Shown here piece by piece: positions 11,624 to 23,349 of a stretch of 64,000 nt of DNA (position 1 is its first letter; each line of letters starts with the position of its first letter). This DNA comes from Liolophura sinensis (taxonomy: Eukaryota; Mollusca; Polyplacophora; Chitonida; Chitonidae). Under the pieces are notes generated by a model, which saw nothing but the letters and a program-made list of their open reading frames with translations, did no database searches and had not been told where the DNA came from. Both the position numbers and the translations under genes were made by a program. Location of the stretch: positions 1,291,474 through 1,355,473 of the forward strand of contig NC_088298.1 in assembly GCF_032854445.1 (NCBI RefSeq), given 5' to 3'.

Positions 11624-14480
11624 CCCACAGTCTACTATATGTACTCATGTACATCTACTGCCATAAGGGACACTAACCAACTGAAACACGGAGGCCCCCA
11701 CAGTCTACTACATGTACTCATGTACATCTACTGCCATAATGGACACTAACCAACTGAGACACGGAGGCCCCCACAGTCTACTACATGTACTCATGTACAT
11801 CTACTGCCATAATGGATACTAACCAACTGAGACACAGAGGCCCCCACAGTCTACTACATGTACATCTACTGCCATAATGGATACTAACCAACTGAGACAC
11901 GGAGGCCCCCACAGTCTACTACATGTGCTCATGTACATCTACTGCCATAATGGATACTAACCAACTGAGACACAGAGGCCCCCAACAGTCTACTACATGT
12001 ACTCATGTACATCTACTGCCATAAAGGATACTAACCAACTAAGACAAGGAGGGCCCCACAGTCTACTACATGTACTCATGTACATCTACTGCCATAAAGG
12101 ATACTAACCAACTGAGACACGGAGGCCCCCAACAGTCTACTACATGTACTCATGTACATCTACTGCCATAAAGGATCCTAACCAACTGAGACACGGAGGC
12201 CCCCACAGTCTACTACATGTGCTCATGTACATCTACTGCCATAATGGATACTAACCAACTGAGACATGGAGGCCCCCACAGTCTACTACATGTACTCATG
12301 TACATCTACTGCCATAAAGGATACTAACCAACTGAGACACGGAGGCCCCCACAGTCTACTACATGTGCTCATGTACATCTACTGCCATAATGGATACTAA
12401 CCAACTGAGACACGGAGGCCCCCACAGTCTACCACATGTACTCATGTACATCTACTGCCATAATGGACACTAACCAACTGAGACACGGAGGCCCCCACAG
12501 TCTACTACATGTACTCATGTACATCTACTGCCATAATGGACACTAACCAACTGAGACACGGAGGCCCCCACAGTCTACTACATGTACATCTACTGCCATA
12601 ATGGATACTAACCAACTGAGACACGGAGGCCCCCACAGTATACTATATGTGCTCATGTACATCTACTGCCATAAAGGATACTAACCAACTGAGACACAGA
12701 GGCCCCCACAGTCTACTACATGTGCTCGTGTACATCTACTGCCATAAAGGATACTAACCAACTGAGACACGGAGGCCCCCACAGTCTACTACATGTGCTC
12801 ATGTACATCTACTGCCATAATGGATACTAACCAACTGAGACACGGAGGCCCCCACAGTCTACTACATGTACTCATGTACATCTACTGCCATAAAGGATCC
12901 TAACCAACTGAGACACGGAGGGCCCCACAGTCTACTACATGTACTCATGTACATCTACTGCCATAAAGGATACTAACCAACTGAGACACAGAGGCCCCCA
13001 CAGTCTACTACATGTGCTCATGTACATCTACTGCCATACTGGATACTAACCAACTGAGACACGGAGGCCCCCACAGTCTACTACATGTACTCATGTACAT
13101 CTACTGCCATAATGGATATTAACCAACTGAGACACGGAGGCCCCCACAGTCTACTACATGTACATCTACTGCCATAATGGATACTAACCAACTGAGACAC
13201 AGAGGCCCCCACAGTCTACTACATGTACTCATGTACATCTACTGCCATAAAGGATACTAACCAACTAAGACAAGGAGGCCCCCACAGTCTACTACATGTA
13301 CTCATGTACATCTACTGCCATAAAGGATACTAACCAACTGAGACACGGAGGCCCCCACAGTCTACTACATGTACTCATGTACATCTACTGCCATAAAGGA
13401 TCCTAACCAACTGAGACACGGAGGCCCCCACAGTCTACTACATGTGCTCATGTACATCTACTGCCATAATGGATACTAACCAACTGAGGCACGGAGGCCC
13501 CCACAGTCTACTACATGTACTCATGTACATCTACTGCCATAAAGGATACTAACCAACTGAGACACGGAGGCCCCCACAGTCTACTACATGTACTCGTGTA
13601 CATCTACTGCCATAAAGGATCCTAACCAACTGAGACACGGAGGCCCCCACAGTCTACTACATGTGCTCGTGTACATCTACTGCCATAATGGACACTAACC
13701 AACTGAGACACGGAGGCCCCCACAGTCTACTACATGTGCTCATGTACATCTACTGCCATAATGGACACTAACCAACTGAGACACGGAGGCCCCCACAGTC
13801 TACTACATGTACTCATGTACATCTACTGCCATAAAGGATCCTAACCAACTGAGACACGGAGGCCCCCACAGTCTACTACATGTACTCATGTACATCTACT
13901 GCCATAAAGGATACTAACCAACTGAGACACGGAGGCCCCCACAGTATACTACATGTACTCATGTACATCTACTGCCATAAAGGATCCTAACCAACTGAGA
14001 CACGGAGGCCCCCACAGTCTACTACATGTACTCATGTACATCTACTGCCATAAAGGATCCTAACCAACTGAGACACCGAGGCCCCCACAGTATACTACAT
14101 GTACTCATGTACATCTACTGCCATAAAGGATACTAACCAACTGAGACACGGAGGCCCCCACAGTCTACTACATGTACTCATGTACATCTACTGCCATAAA
14201 GGATACTAACCAACTGAGACACGGAGGCCCCCACAGTCTACTACATGTACTCATGTACATCTACTGCCATAAAGGATACTAACCAACTGAGACACGGAGG
14301 CCCCCACAGTCTACTACATGTACTCATGTACATGTATGGCCATAATGGATACTAACCAACTGAGACACGGAGGCCCCCACAGTCTACTACATGTACTCAT
14401 GTACATCTACTGCCATAAAGGATACTAACCAACTGAGACACGGAGGCCCCCACAGTATACTATATGTACTCATGTACATT
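11597..14480. repeat. 73-bp satellite, about 39-40 units, SINE-derived
   Basis: Each unit joins 26 bp of SINE head (CTAACCAACTGAGACACGG plus AGGCCCC) to 47 bp of flank (CACAGTCTACTACATG, TACTCATGTACATCTACTGCC, ATAA.GGATA). At least three units lack TGTACTCA and are 65 bp (near 11855, 12580 and 13160). Diagnostic variants are GGATAC, GGATCC and GGACAC, and AAAGG against AATGG; they recur in mixed order, a sign of unequal exchange. Every unit keeps a pol III A-box core on the minus strand but no B box. The right end decays into AT-rich DNA near 14480. Confidence 0.96.
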
Positions 14481-17471
14481 CATGTCCATAATGGATGTTA
14501 TTTTTTTCCAAATTTCACAGACATTTAGTGGGATTTAAGACATGTATAAACTGTACATGTTTTACCAATGTTAGTTTTGGTCAGGGTTGAGGAAGCCGGA
14601 GTTCCTGCATGATGAAAACAACCACCTACTGACAAAACGCCAAGGACTCGTCGTCGTTGTTGTCATGCAGTGTAGGACTGAAAAGTTGTTCAGTACGATG
14701 TAAAACATACTTACATAGACTTACCTCCTAACAAAAATCAGCACCTCAGTAAAACTAAGCTGACAGGGAACTTTAAGCTGATGATCTCCTGGTACATTTA
14801 ATGGAGACTCATCTGTGTGGAGGACACTTTAATTACTGAAATGAGCCAGCAAGGTATAGCATATATGCGCCCCTTTCTAATGATGTCACAAACAATAAAG
14901 AGAGGCATTTCATGTCCACGTACATTGGATTAGTCCATCAATGTGAATTTGACAATCCTATACTAGCTAATGATAGAGGGAGTAAATGAGGCCACATCAA
15001 AGTATTCCACCTGTAATGGTGTCGTTTGTAATCAGGAATGCCCTGGTGAAAAATCAGACATGAAATGAGAATACCTACATGTAAACCATCTAATTGACTC
15101 AGGTACCTCTATAATTGCCTGCATGCCACAAGGTTAGATATTAACACATTCTGATGCCCTTTATAGGCACCCAAATTACAACACATATCCCATAATTGCC
15201 GAAATTATGGAGAATATTGCCTGCTACAAAATCTCGACTAAGTTTGTAATATTCACTTGTGCTGACTGTACTAAGGGAAATAAGTAAGTCTGACACTATA
15301 TTTTGGTATTTGAGATGTAAAAAATTTCAGATGTTAAGACATATGAATATAATTTAATAATCGAAATTTAAATATTTGAAAGGCTGCCCAAATCCAAAGC
15401 TGTACATGAATTAGGTCCCGCACTATGTACATACTGAATTCCATGTTTATAATCAGCTGTGATCTTCCATACGTTTAGGCCTCTATATGTAGAGTGCTCA
15501 GTCAACTGATAAAACAAGCTGCACACATACTGAACTATGTACATGTATGTAAACCATATCTACATCTGACATGTGGACGGAAATATTTATCGTTTATTAT
15601 AATCAATATCTGTTTGGCTGTAAGCAGCATGATGAAACAGACAAGAAGCAAATTATGAGCGAATGTACCTACGTGTATTATCTATAAAACCGTCAACTCT
15701 CAAACCAATAAAACCAATATTATGTGAACTGCAATAGATGACTACACCAGGATTTGAACCAAGATCCCCATGCACATGATCCAAGGTCCAGTACTCCAGT
15801 ACTATCTGGACTAAAGGCAAATTCCCCAGGAGATAATTACTGGTACATGTGCATTCTCTAGGTACATGTATGAAGCATTGGCAACTATCAATTATCAAAT
15901 CAATACCATCAGTACTTTGAATGGATTCTGGAAATGGCATCCGTCGCAAATTTCAAGGGAAATCCCTACCATTTTGACATCTATATACATGTTTCCACAT
16001 CAGCGAACAGATTCCTTTCAACTGTCACTTTCGATTTTCATCCATGTCCAATTTCTTCCCTTGAAGCTGTATATTTCCCCGTGGTTGCTGTCAGCTGTAC
16101 TATTCTTTACAGGTGCTTATTTCGTTGATGGTTGTACCTTACATGGTGTCCCAGAATTATTCATCACTTCACTACAGCATGACGAGTGATCAGGTTAATG
16201 TGGCTGGGAAATCCAGGCTGAAGAATAAAGTAATCACATAGATCCCTGCTCAGCTGCCATTTCCAACTCTATATGCTGTTCTCAGGAAACCCCCAGGAGA
16301 CTGCCTCAAATTACTGCTTCACACATGCCCTTCACACTTCAGATATCTCAAAATAACTGTACTTGAGATTTGTACCTACATAAAATACTTTGTACATTCC
16401 AATCTTCTCACGGAAATGTCGCGTAAAAGAAAACAACTGCTGATGGCTCAAGATAATTAATCTGAATGAGAAGGCAAAAAAAGACAAAGGTTGCAAATAA
16501 ATTGGTCCCAGATGAAAGGATAATGGTTTGTTTGAGCAACAATCAAAAGATAATGATACCTTCTCTAGTGCTTGTCAGCTTTTTGTTCTTATCTCAACCA
16601 AAGACCCATATATCCATCCATCATGAGCTGGAACACACATGGCCGAGTTCACCTGGAAATCTATCTTGCTTGTCCATGGAAATGCCACACATTTGTTTCA
16701 GAGCTAAATATAGATTTTCCAGGTGTGATATCTCAATTAACATTGCGCGCTGTTTAATTTTAGCCTTGACCTTGTCAGTAATGTACATGTGCACATAATT
16801 TTTCACGCAATGAAAACATATGCAAAATAAAAAAAAAGTCTTTAAAGATGTTTTAATATATGATTGATTATTCACGCAATTTCTAAGTTCAGAATTAAAA
16901 GATATTTTGCCGTCCTTTGACATCATTTAAGAGATGATGTTAGATTATTGTTGGTGAATTATGAAGTCATCATTTTATCATGGAATTTGAACCAAAGAAT
17001 GAGCCTTAACTAAATTAACCACCATGACATGCACACCTTGATCATACATGTTATGATCAGTTAACACAACAATAAATGTATTTTCAAAGGCGTCGTTCAG
17101 TATTAGTAAAAACTAAGATTCTATTTTGGTTCTAATTGGTCCAAATTGATTTCATGCTTCATAACTCAAACTAATGTTATTTCTTTTTAAATCAGGTCAA
17201 ATTATTAGTCAGGGCATGTGTCTGAAGAACAGCCATGATGTGGTGACAGTACAGAGGAGGTATACAGCAAAACCGTATGTCACAACCCAGTCTGCCATGC
17301 ACTTTTTTCTCACTTGGTTTGTGCTTTGTACATGTGAGTAGGGGGTTCCTGCCAGCAGGCAGGGCGGGAAGGGGCCGGGAAGAGGCCGGAAAGGGGCTGG
17401 TAATGGGCTGTCTCCCAAGCGTGCCACTACCCTGTCTCGCCTGCTGGTTGGGACAGTTGTAGGGGCAGCAG
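14481..17471. other. AT-rich spacer, no gene recognised
   Basis: A plus frame at 15866-16189 (107 codons) and a minus frame at 16621-16926 (101 codons) are the longest open stretches. Neither shows a recognisable domain, and neither has clear exon borders. Around 14590-14650 is GGAAGCCGGAGTTCCTGC, which may be a remnant of another repeat. Confidence 0.4.
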
Positions 17472-17684
17472 TAATTCCTCAACCTTTTCGAATATGAAAG
17501 AGCAACTTTCAGTGCAATTTTTGCACACTTTTAATTTGATTTTGGAGACTAAACTACATTGGTTTGGTAGAGCAGAGTTCAAGGATTCACAAAAAGTAGA
17601 ATTTTATCACTCTACACAGAATAATGCCTTCAGAACATGCTTGAATAAACACCCTGCAAACACATGAAAAGGTTGAAGAATTAC
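17472..17684. mobile_element. 213-bp inverted-repeat element (MITE-like), copy 1
   Basis: Left end TAATTCCTCAACCTTTTC and right end GAAAAGGTTGAAGAATTA are near-perfect inverted repeats. A second copy lies at 41591-41788 and shares the interior (ATGAAAG.GCAACTTTCA, TTTTGGAGAC, GCCTTCAGAACATGCTTGA). No protein is encoded, so it would be non-autonomous. Superfamily cannot be told from the ends alone. Confidence 0.8.
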
Positions 17685-18123
17685 ACTATGTTTTAGGAAG
17701 AACAGTTACAGGCAATAAATAAAGATATTATTATTATCTATGTTATGCATGTAAAAACCTATGATAATCTACTCACAGAGATGAGCACTGCCGCACCTCT
17801 ATCATCAGACCTGTGAGTCACCGTGTCAGATATATCAAGGTCCAATCACAGATCAATAACAGCGTCCCTAACAGAAATTTCCTGCCACTGCAATCTGAAT
17901 CTTCCGTTTCTCCTGAGGAGTCTTCCGGCCACACCCTTCCCTGGATGATGAATCTATATCTCACTAACGACCTCCAGTACCAAGACTGTAATGTCAATGA
18001 ATGTACCTAAAAACACCAGTTAACAGTTATCAGTGTACTACTAGAACAGTACACGTGCCATGATGATCCAGCAGAAGTTCAAAACACCGTCATTAGAAAA
18101 CATGTTCTAACAACCCTTATTAA
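17685..18123. other. spacer with doubtful exon-like stretch
   Basis: Minus strand 17992-17845 is open for about 55 codons after an ACATTACAG acceptor (contains PEDSSGETEDSDCSG) but runs into a stop with no good donor. The plus strand of the same DNA is also open. No call is made. Confidence 0.3.
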
Positions 18124-18302
18124 GAGTGAGTGGGTGTTTAGGGTTTAACCTTGTAATTAACAATTTTTCAGTCATATGATGACGAAGGCATCCTAAAAGT
18201 GCTTGTAATGTGCCTCTTTGGTGCAGGACAGATATCCACTGCTCTTTTATCTAGTGCTACTTCATTGAGATGACTTACCGAAGGCAAATAAGCCGTCCCA
18301 CC
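18124..18302 (-). mobile_element. third SINE-like family, copy 1 (partial)
   Basis: Shares TAATGTGCCTC.TTG.TGCAGG, TCCACTGCT.TTTTATCTA and TTACCGAAG.CAA with the element at 30895-31184. The left part (TTTTTCAGTCATATGATGAC) resembles the second family, so the two may be related by a shared module. The tRNA-like head is missing here. Confidence 0.65.
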
Positions 18303-18375
18303 CAAGCCACTGGAGGTGTCTTGGCGTGTCCAGGCCAATGGAGGTGTCTTGGCGTGTCCAAGCCAATGGAGGTGT
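18300..18375. repeat. 28-bp tandem repeat, about 2.5 copies
   Basis: Copies of CCAATGGAGGTGTCTTGGCG followed by TGTCCAAG. It lies exactly at the right end of the SINE-like element and so replaces its missing head. Confidence 0.85.
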
Positions 18376-18489
18376 ACAAGACACCATTTGAACATGTACG
18401 AACTTCAAATGTTCCTACATGTATATGTGACAGCGTGCACATTTCCAGGCTTGCGTGAAATCAAACATGTACATCCTGGTGGAACTTAA

Positions 18490-18620
18490 ATGATTGGTGT
18501 CCTAAGCCGGACTCAAGAAATATTTCACATGTATAAGACCGCGGTCAGCATTATGGCGGGAGGTAACCGAGCATGGCCCGAGGGAAAACCCATGACCATC
18601 TGCAGGTTGCCAGCAGACCA
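18490..18620 (-). mobile_element. tRNA-derived SINE, truncated
   Basis: Contains the tail-side body (TGATTGGTGTCCTAAGCCG, AGAAATATTTCAC, CAGCATTATGGCGGGAGG, CTGCAGGTTGC) but lacks the tRNA-like head. Confidence 0.8.
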
Positions 18621-18639
18621 AAGTAAGTTTGTACATCTA

Positions 18640-18860
18640 GAGTATACATGTACGGTAAAATTTCAGCCATGATTATAAAAGTTGCACACTTCTGAGAGTT
18701 GTATTGATCTGTAGACAGGTGATTTAAGGTTTGTTTGGAAGGTACAAGGATATACCTCTGGAAAAATTGTAAGTTTAAAGCGACAAAAGTTATATTCTGA
18801 CATTGTCTGTCCTCTAAAATTGAAATTTTTCAGAGCAAAATTTTTAGAAACATTATATGT
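18640..18860. repeat. dispersed repeat E, copy 1
   Basis: AAAAGTTGCACA, then AAGGTTTGTTTGGAAGG and a TCTGGAAAAATT stretch. Related segments are at 25010-25143/25398-25500 (split by a SINE) and about 50010-50240. No coding capacity is seen and its nature is unknown. Confidence 0.55.
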
Positions 18861-19265
18861 ACACTTTTGCATGTCTGTTCAGTGAATGAGCAGCCAGGTG
18901 TAATTCGTTAATTACACCTGATATATGTACATGTATTTATGCATCAGCATTTTGTTCATGTTGATAACTATCATAAGACATGAAGATAACTATCAGTCAG
19001 TTTCACCTGAAAATAGCATGGCTTGCTTCACATGATCTAAACTTACACAGTGTCTGATAAGGGGTTCAGTAACCACCGCCTTTACTCCCGAGGCTTTTAC
19101 ACACAAGACAACATGACAACTTAGAATGCAAGGTATTTCCCCCAAAACTTAAATATATAATTTGATAATGGTGATAAGACTTCATGGACATGCATGTATA
19201 CTGGTGGAGCTGGTGGAACCTAAGGGCTAATTATCTCTATCAAATCTACTTCATCACACTAACAT

Positions 19266-19450
19266 TTATTTATTTATTTATTTGATTGGTGTTTTACCCC
19301 ATACTCAAGACTATTTCACTGATAAGATGGCAGCCAGCCTTACAGAGGGAAGAAACCAGGCTCTGGAAACTCATAGCCTTCCCAGATATGGTCAGGAGAG
19401 GAAGCCAGTATGAGCTGGGCTTGAACTCACATGCAGCAACCGCAGGCACA
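19266..19450 (-). mobile_element. tRNA-derived SINE, partial
   Basis: Begins with four TTTA units and GATTGGTGTTTTAC, continues through CAGCCAGCCTTACAG and reaches GCTTGAACTCACATGCAGC, the B-box side. The A-box end is missing. Confidence 0.85.
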
Positions 19451-19666
19451 ATAATGCCTTACGTGTACATCTACTAGTATACATGTAGATATTTATAATC
19501 TGTGTATGTCACCCAGATTTTAGGTAATTTAGGGTAGTTTGACTTCTATTTTTTAAATTTCTCCAACAGGACTGTTTTATAACACTGTATCCCACAGTGG
19601 TGTGTTAGTGACCCAGAAAGTGTCAGTGATACCCCATGTTTCATATTTCTGCTTAAAACAATGTGT

Positions 19667-19826
19667 TTATTTATTTATTTATTTGATTGGTGTTTTACCT
19701 GGTACTCAATAGTATTTCACATTTGACGGCAGTCAGCATTATGGTGGAAGGAAACTGGGCAGAGCCTGGGGAAAAGCCACTACTATCCGCAGGTTGCTGA
19801 CAGACCTTCCCACATACCAGTTTGTG
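19667..19826 (-). mobile_element. tRNA-derived SINE, truncated
   Basis: TTTATTTGATTGGTGTTTTA, AGTATTTCAC, CAGCATTATGGTGGAAGG and CCGCAGGTTGCTGACAGACC are present. The head is lost. Confidence 0.85.
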
Positions 19827-19856
19827 CTAAGTTCCATTCAGAAGATTGCCTTCATT

Positions 19857-20152
19857 TATATATGTCTGTATGTGTTTTGTGAAAGATGTCAGAAATTTAG
19901 CAGTTGGTGTGATAAGTGACAAACACCTAATGTGACATCACTGGTCCCAACATCACTGGTCCCAACATCACTGGTCCCGACATCACTTGTCCCGACATCA
20001 CTTGTCCCGACATCACTGGTCCCGATATCATCAGAGAACACCACTGCAGGATCCAATGTTTTAATTGCATTCAACTATGTTGAAAAAATTACTTTAAAAG
20101 ATCAAATATTTTAATGGACAGTGTTCAATCGTCTTTCACCTGACATACATAC
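19857..20152. mobile_element. MITE-like family A, 5'-truncated copy
   Basis: Matches the right two thirds of the elements at 22897, 51222 and 56007: TAAGTGACAAACACCTAATG, TGACATCACTGGTCC, TATGTTGAAAAAATTAC and the right end GGACAGTGTTCAATCGTC. The inner motif CATCACTGGTCC has expanded into a 15-bp array inside the element. Confidence 0.75.
19935..20026. repeat. 15-bp tandem repeat, 6 copies
   Basis: Units ACATCACTGGTCCCG with A/G and G/T variants at 19935, 19950, 19965, 19980, 19995 and 20010. It is an expansion of a motif that occurs once in the element at 56007-56454. Open frames on both strands (TSLVP or GTSDV repeats) are by-products. Confidence 0.95.
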
Positions 20153-20470
20153 ATGTACTTAATGATGTGTTTTACTTCTTTGCCTGAATTTAAGTGTCCA
20201 TGTGTAGCTGATGAACAAGTCAACTTGGTGTCCATATTAACTTCTGCATCCTGCATGGTGTCTTGGAAACAATGTTTCAATGCCGCAGCACTACACAGAA
20301 TTTATGTGCGACTCACATTTAGAAAATGTCCAGCTACAAAATGCTGCATAACATGCACATATATTCAATGTATGTGTGTATCCTTGGTGTGTAAACATCG
20401 TACTTAGACGATTAGTGTCCAGATTTAGCTACTGGTCCTAATTACAAAGATTATAACCTGTTTAAACAGC

Positions 20471-20668
20471 ATGTTACCCAGAGGGCTTCTGAGAAACGCA
20501 AGTCTAGTTGGCCTAAATAACCTGGGAAAAAATTTGTATCAAACCAATATCATTTCCGAGATAGATTCTAGCTACTCCGAAGCAAACATACTGCCGTATC
20601 AATTTGAACCCATTGTGGACAACGTTGAAGTTCCGATTTATGACACTGACCTCTCTGGTCAGACTTAA
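20471..20668 (+). other. unassigned 65-codon open frame
   Basis: The translation has a more protein-like composition than other short frames here, with ILPYQFEPIVDN followed by VEVPIYDTDL. PYxFEP recalls a motif in P2X7-C-terminal-like proteins that are numerous in invertebrates, but the defining Cys-rich part is absent. It may be a fragment of a mobile or duplicated gene, or chance. No splice sites are evident and it ends at TAA. Confidence 0.2.
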
Positions 20669-20980
20669 GATGAATCTGATCTTTATCCAGGCATTTCCAA
20701 TTGCTCTGGCATAATACGGACTGGTAAGCTATACCTTTACCCTGTCTTACACTGTACATTTCAAGGGTTTATCTTCAGATTTAATATTTATTTACCATTC
20801 TTTCGCTCTGTCTGCTTCACACTAAATATTCTCCAAGGGATTCTATACTCATACCAATATGTGACATGACAACTACTGGTACATGCACCTGTCGGCATTC
20901 TCAATAGAGTCGTGTACACGTACCTAGTACAACATAAACACAGGTAGGATGTGGACGGCAGAGTTACAGTGTACACAGGT

Positions 20981-21388
20981 TCACTGTCCATCAGTTTTCA
21001 GTTCTGTTAATAGTATGTTATAATACTGTCTGCAGGAGCCCTTGTGGGAATTCAACTGTATTCCTGTTTCAACTGTCAGCTGTAAATTGGCGAAAGCAAA
21101 TACGGCTGTTTTCAAAATCTGTCTTTCTTGTGCTCTAAATCTAGACCTCCCTGAAGACCAAATCGTCTCAAAACTTGAAAAAACTAACACCAGGGTTCTT
21201 CTATGACCTGTTTTCACAAACGAATGCAGAACAGCAAACCATTTCGTGAAGAAATCAATATGCTTGTTGTCACTCTTGTAGGTTTTGTTAAGACTGAAGA
21301 AAATGGTGAAGGTCTGACAGCCCGTGAAGGCTGGACGTGTACAACGTAATTCGGCGCAGACTACCAAGAGTTGGCTGAAAAAATGCAT
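20981..21388 (-). other. unassigned 135-codon open frame
   Basis: Among the longest non-repetitive open frames in the left half. Its product is rich in F, C, T and R without domain, signal peptide or low-complexity pattern that I recognise. No exon borders were found. Chance or a transposon remnant is as likely as a gene. Confidence 0.15.
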
Positions 21389-21535
21389 AAAAAAACAGCT
21401 TCATTATCTAGGGATTTTTTGTGCCATATATTACTCTGATTAATGTACCCTTTATCAAAATTGTTCACACTCAAATTAACAATTTATATAGGGGTAGCTC
21501 ATTATGAATAAATAATGAATCTGGACACTAATCCC

Positions 21536-21832
21536 TTAACAAGTTTTTAGTCATATCAGGAGGAGGAGTCATTTGGTGTGTGTCTATCTGTTATGTCTTC
21601 TTATGGCAGGGCGAGTCCATGCTGCCCAAGTGCTACCACCACTTTAGTATCATGGAAAAGACACCAAACATGACACCTCAGCCAGTCACATTATACTGAC
21701 ACAGGGCCAACCGGTCATGTTTTCTTGCTCTAACGTCTCACTGCTGATCGCAAAGCAACAAAGGCACCATTTTTGAAGTCTTTGGTTTTACCTGACTCAG
21801 GTTTGATCTTCATGGTGTACTACCCGGATCAA
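21536..21832 (-). mobile_element. second SINE-like family, copy 3
   Basis: TTTTTAGTCATATCAGGAGG, TATGTCTTCTTATGGCAGGG, AGTATCATGGAAAAGACACC, CACATTATACTGACAC and a decayed head side (TCAGGTTTGATCTTC, a B-box remnant on the minus strand). Diverged, so old. Confidence 0.8.
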
Positions 21833-22599
21833 AATGATTTCATTCCAATCATGTTAACATGTTTGCAACGGCAATGACTGCTGGTATGGTTCACATTTTA
21901 CATAAACTATTTGATCTTCCAGTTTTTATTTTTATACCTTTCTCTGACACTAAAGAGAGATTCATTCCGGTTATAAAATAAAAATTTAAAATTGGTATGG
22001 CCTAACTGACAAGTATATAAATGTACAGATGTGTGATAGTCCCCAGGTGGACAAAAGATGTACATCAAACATCTCAACTAATACCAACCAGGATGTAGAT
22101 TACAAGCAGAGATGAACATACATGTACAAAAACTTACATACATACATACATACACACAGCGCTCCAGAGAGAAAAGGAGATATTCATTAGCAAATTAATT
22201 AATTGATATGTAAACATAACATAAACAAGAAATAAGAACAATTACAACTGAGTCCCGGCGACCTCCATGTAAAGACTCACACAATGCAAGTAAACATGAG
22301 TGACAGGTGAAGATCCTCACCACATGTCCAGGTAAACTGAAACAGACACCTGCACAAATGTATACAATGTATACATTGATGTGTACTCAAGCATTGCAGG
22401 TAAAAAAAGAAGACAGAAGAAAGCAGTTTCTGAGCTGAGAGTTTTGCACAAAGATGATAATGATTATACTTCAATGTCTGGCAGGTCTGGGTGTTGCGTG
22501 AAAAGAAAGCAGTGATGTCGCATATGTTTTGTGACAGGTTTTGTGACATATTGTACAGGTTACAATGCAGCCCTGAAGAATTAGCCCAAACATACAACT

Positions 22600-22772
22600 T
22601 AATATTTATTTATCTGACTGGTGTTTTACGCCGTACTCAAGAATATTTCACTTATAGGACGGCGGCCAGCATTATGGTGGGTGGAAACCGGGCAGAGCCC
22701 GGGGGAAACCCACGACCATCCGCAGGTTGCTGTCAGACCTTCCCACATACGGCCGGAGAGGAAGCCAGCGTG
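22600..22772 (-). mobile_element. tRNA-derived SINE, head lost
   Basis: Close to consensus: TTTATCTGACTGGTG, TTTTACGCCGTACTCAAG, CGGCGGCCAGCATTATGG, CCGCAGGTTGCTG, GGCCGGAGAGGAAGCCAGC. It stops at the border with the tRNA-like head. Confidence 0.9.
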
Positions 22773-22896
22773 TACAACTTCATAACAGTATGGTTTCACA
22801 TGTTCATGAAGGATTACTGAATTTCTTCTTCAAAGAAAAAAAAACAAAAAAACAAAACAAATAATTTACACTCAGTCAAAGGCAAAGACCACTCTA

Positions 22897-23349
22897 AAAT
22901 GAAGTATATATCAGTTGAAAGACCATTAAAAACTGTCAAGGAAAATCGTTGGATTTACTTTTTTTAAAATTTGTTTAACCCAGTAAAATGCATTTGAATA
23001 TTTTATTCTATGATGGCCTTTTCTGACCACAATAGGACCAGCGATGTCACATAGAGTTTTGCTACTTATCACCATTAGACTGCTACATTTCATCATTCAA
23101 AATGCATATACTTATAGATCTATGAATGCATTCAATGATTTGGCCTTGAAACTTAGTAAAGAGTACAGATGTTAGCTAACTGATACCTTCTGGGTCACAA
23201 CAGACCACCACAGAATCTGATATTTAAAAAGTTCTACTTGGTTAGAAAAATCAAAAAAAACAAAACAAAAAAAAAAACAAAGAAACAAATCCAAATATTT
23301 TTCTGGACAGTTTTTAACTGTCTTTTGTCTCATACATATTTCCATTGAA
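22897..23349. mobile_element. MITE-like family A, complete copy
   Basis: Left end AATGAAGTATATATCAGTTG followed by AAAGACCATTAAAAACTGTC. The right end is its rough inverted complement (GGACAGTTTTTAACTGTC, then TTTTGTCTCATACATATTTC). Interior landmarks are ATGCATATAC, AGATCTAT and GATACC.TCTGGGTCAC. No open frame, so it is non-autonomous. Confidence 0.75.

Noticed and set aside
15866-16189. 107-codon frame with a hydrophobic segment
   Set aside because: No recognised domain, no splice sites, and a second frame overlaps it with similar openness.
17779-17992. Exon on either strand (plus MSTAAPLSSDL or minus SDDRGAAVLIS, and the acidic stretch)
   Set aside because: Splice-like signals exist on both strands, the frames conflict, and no partner exon was found.
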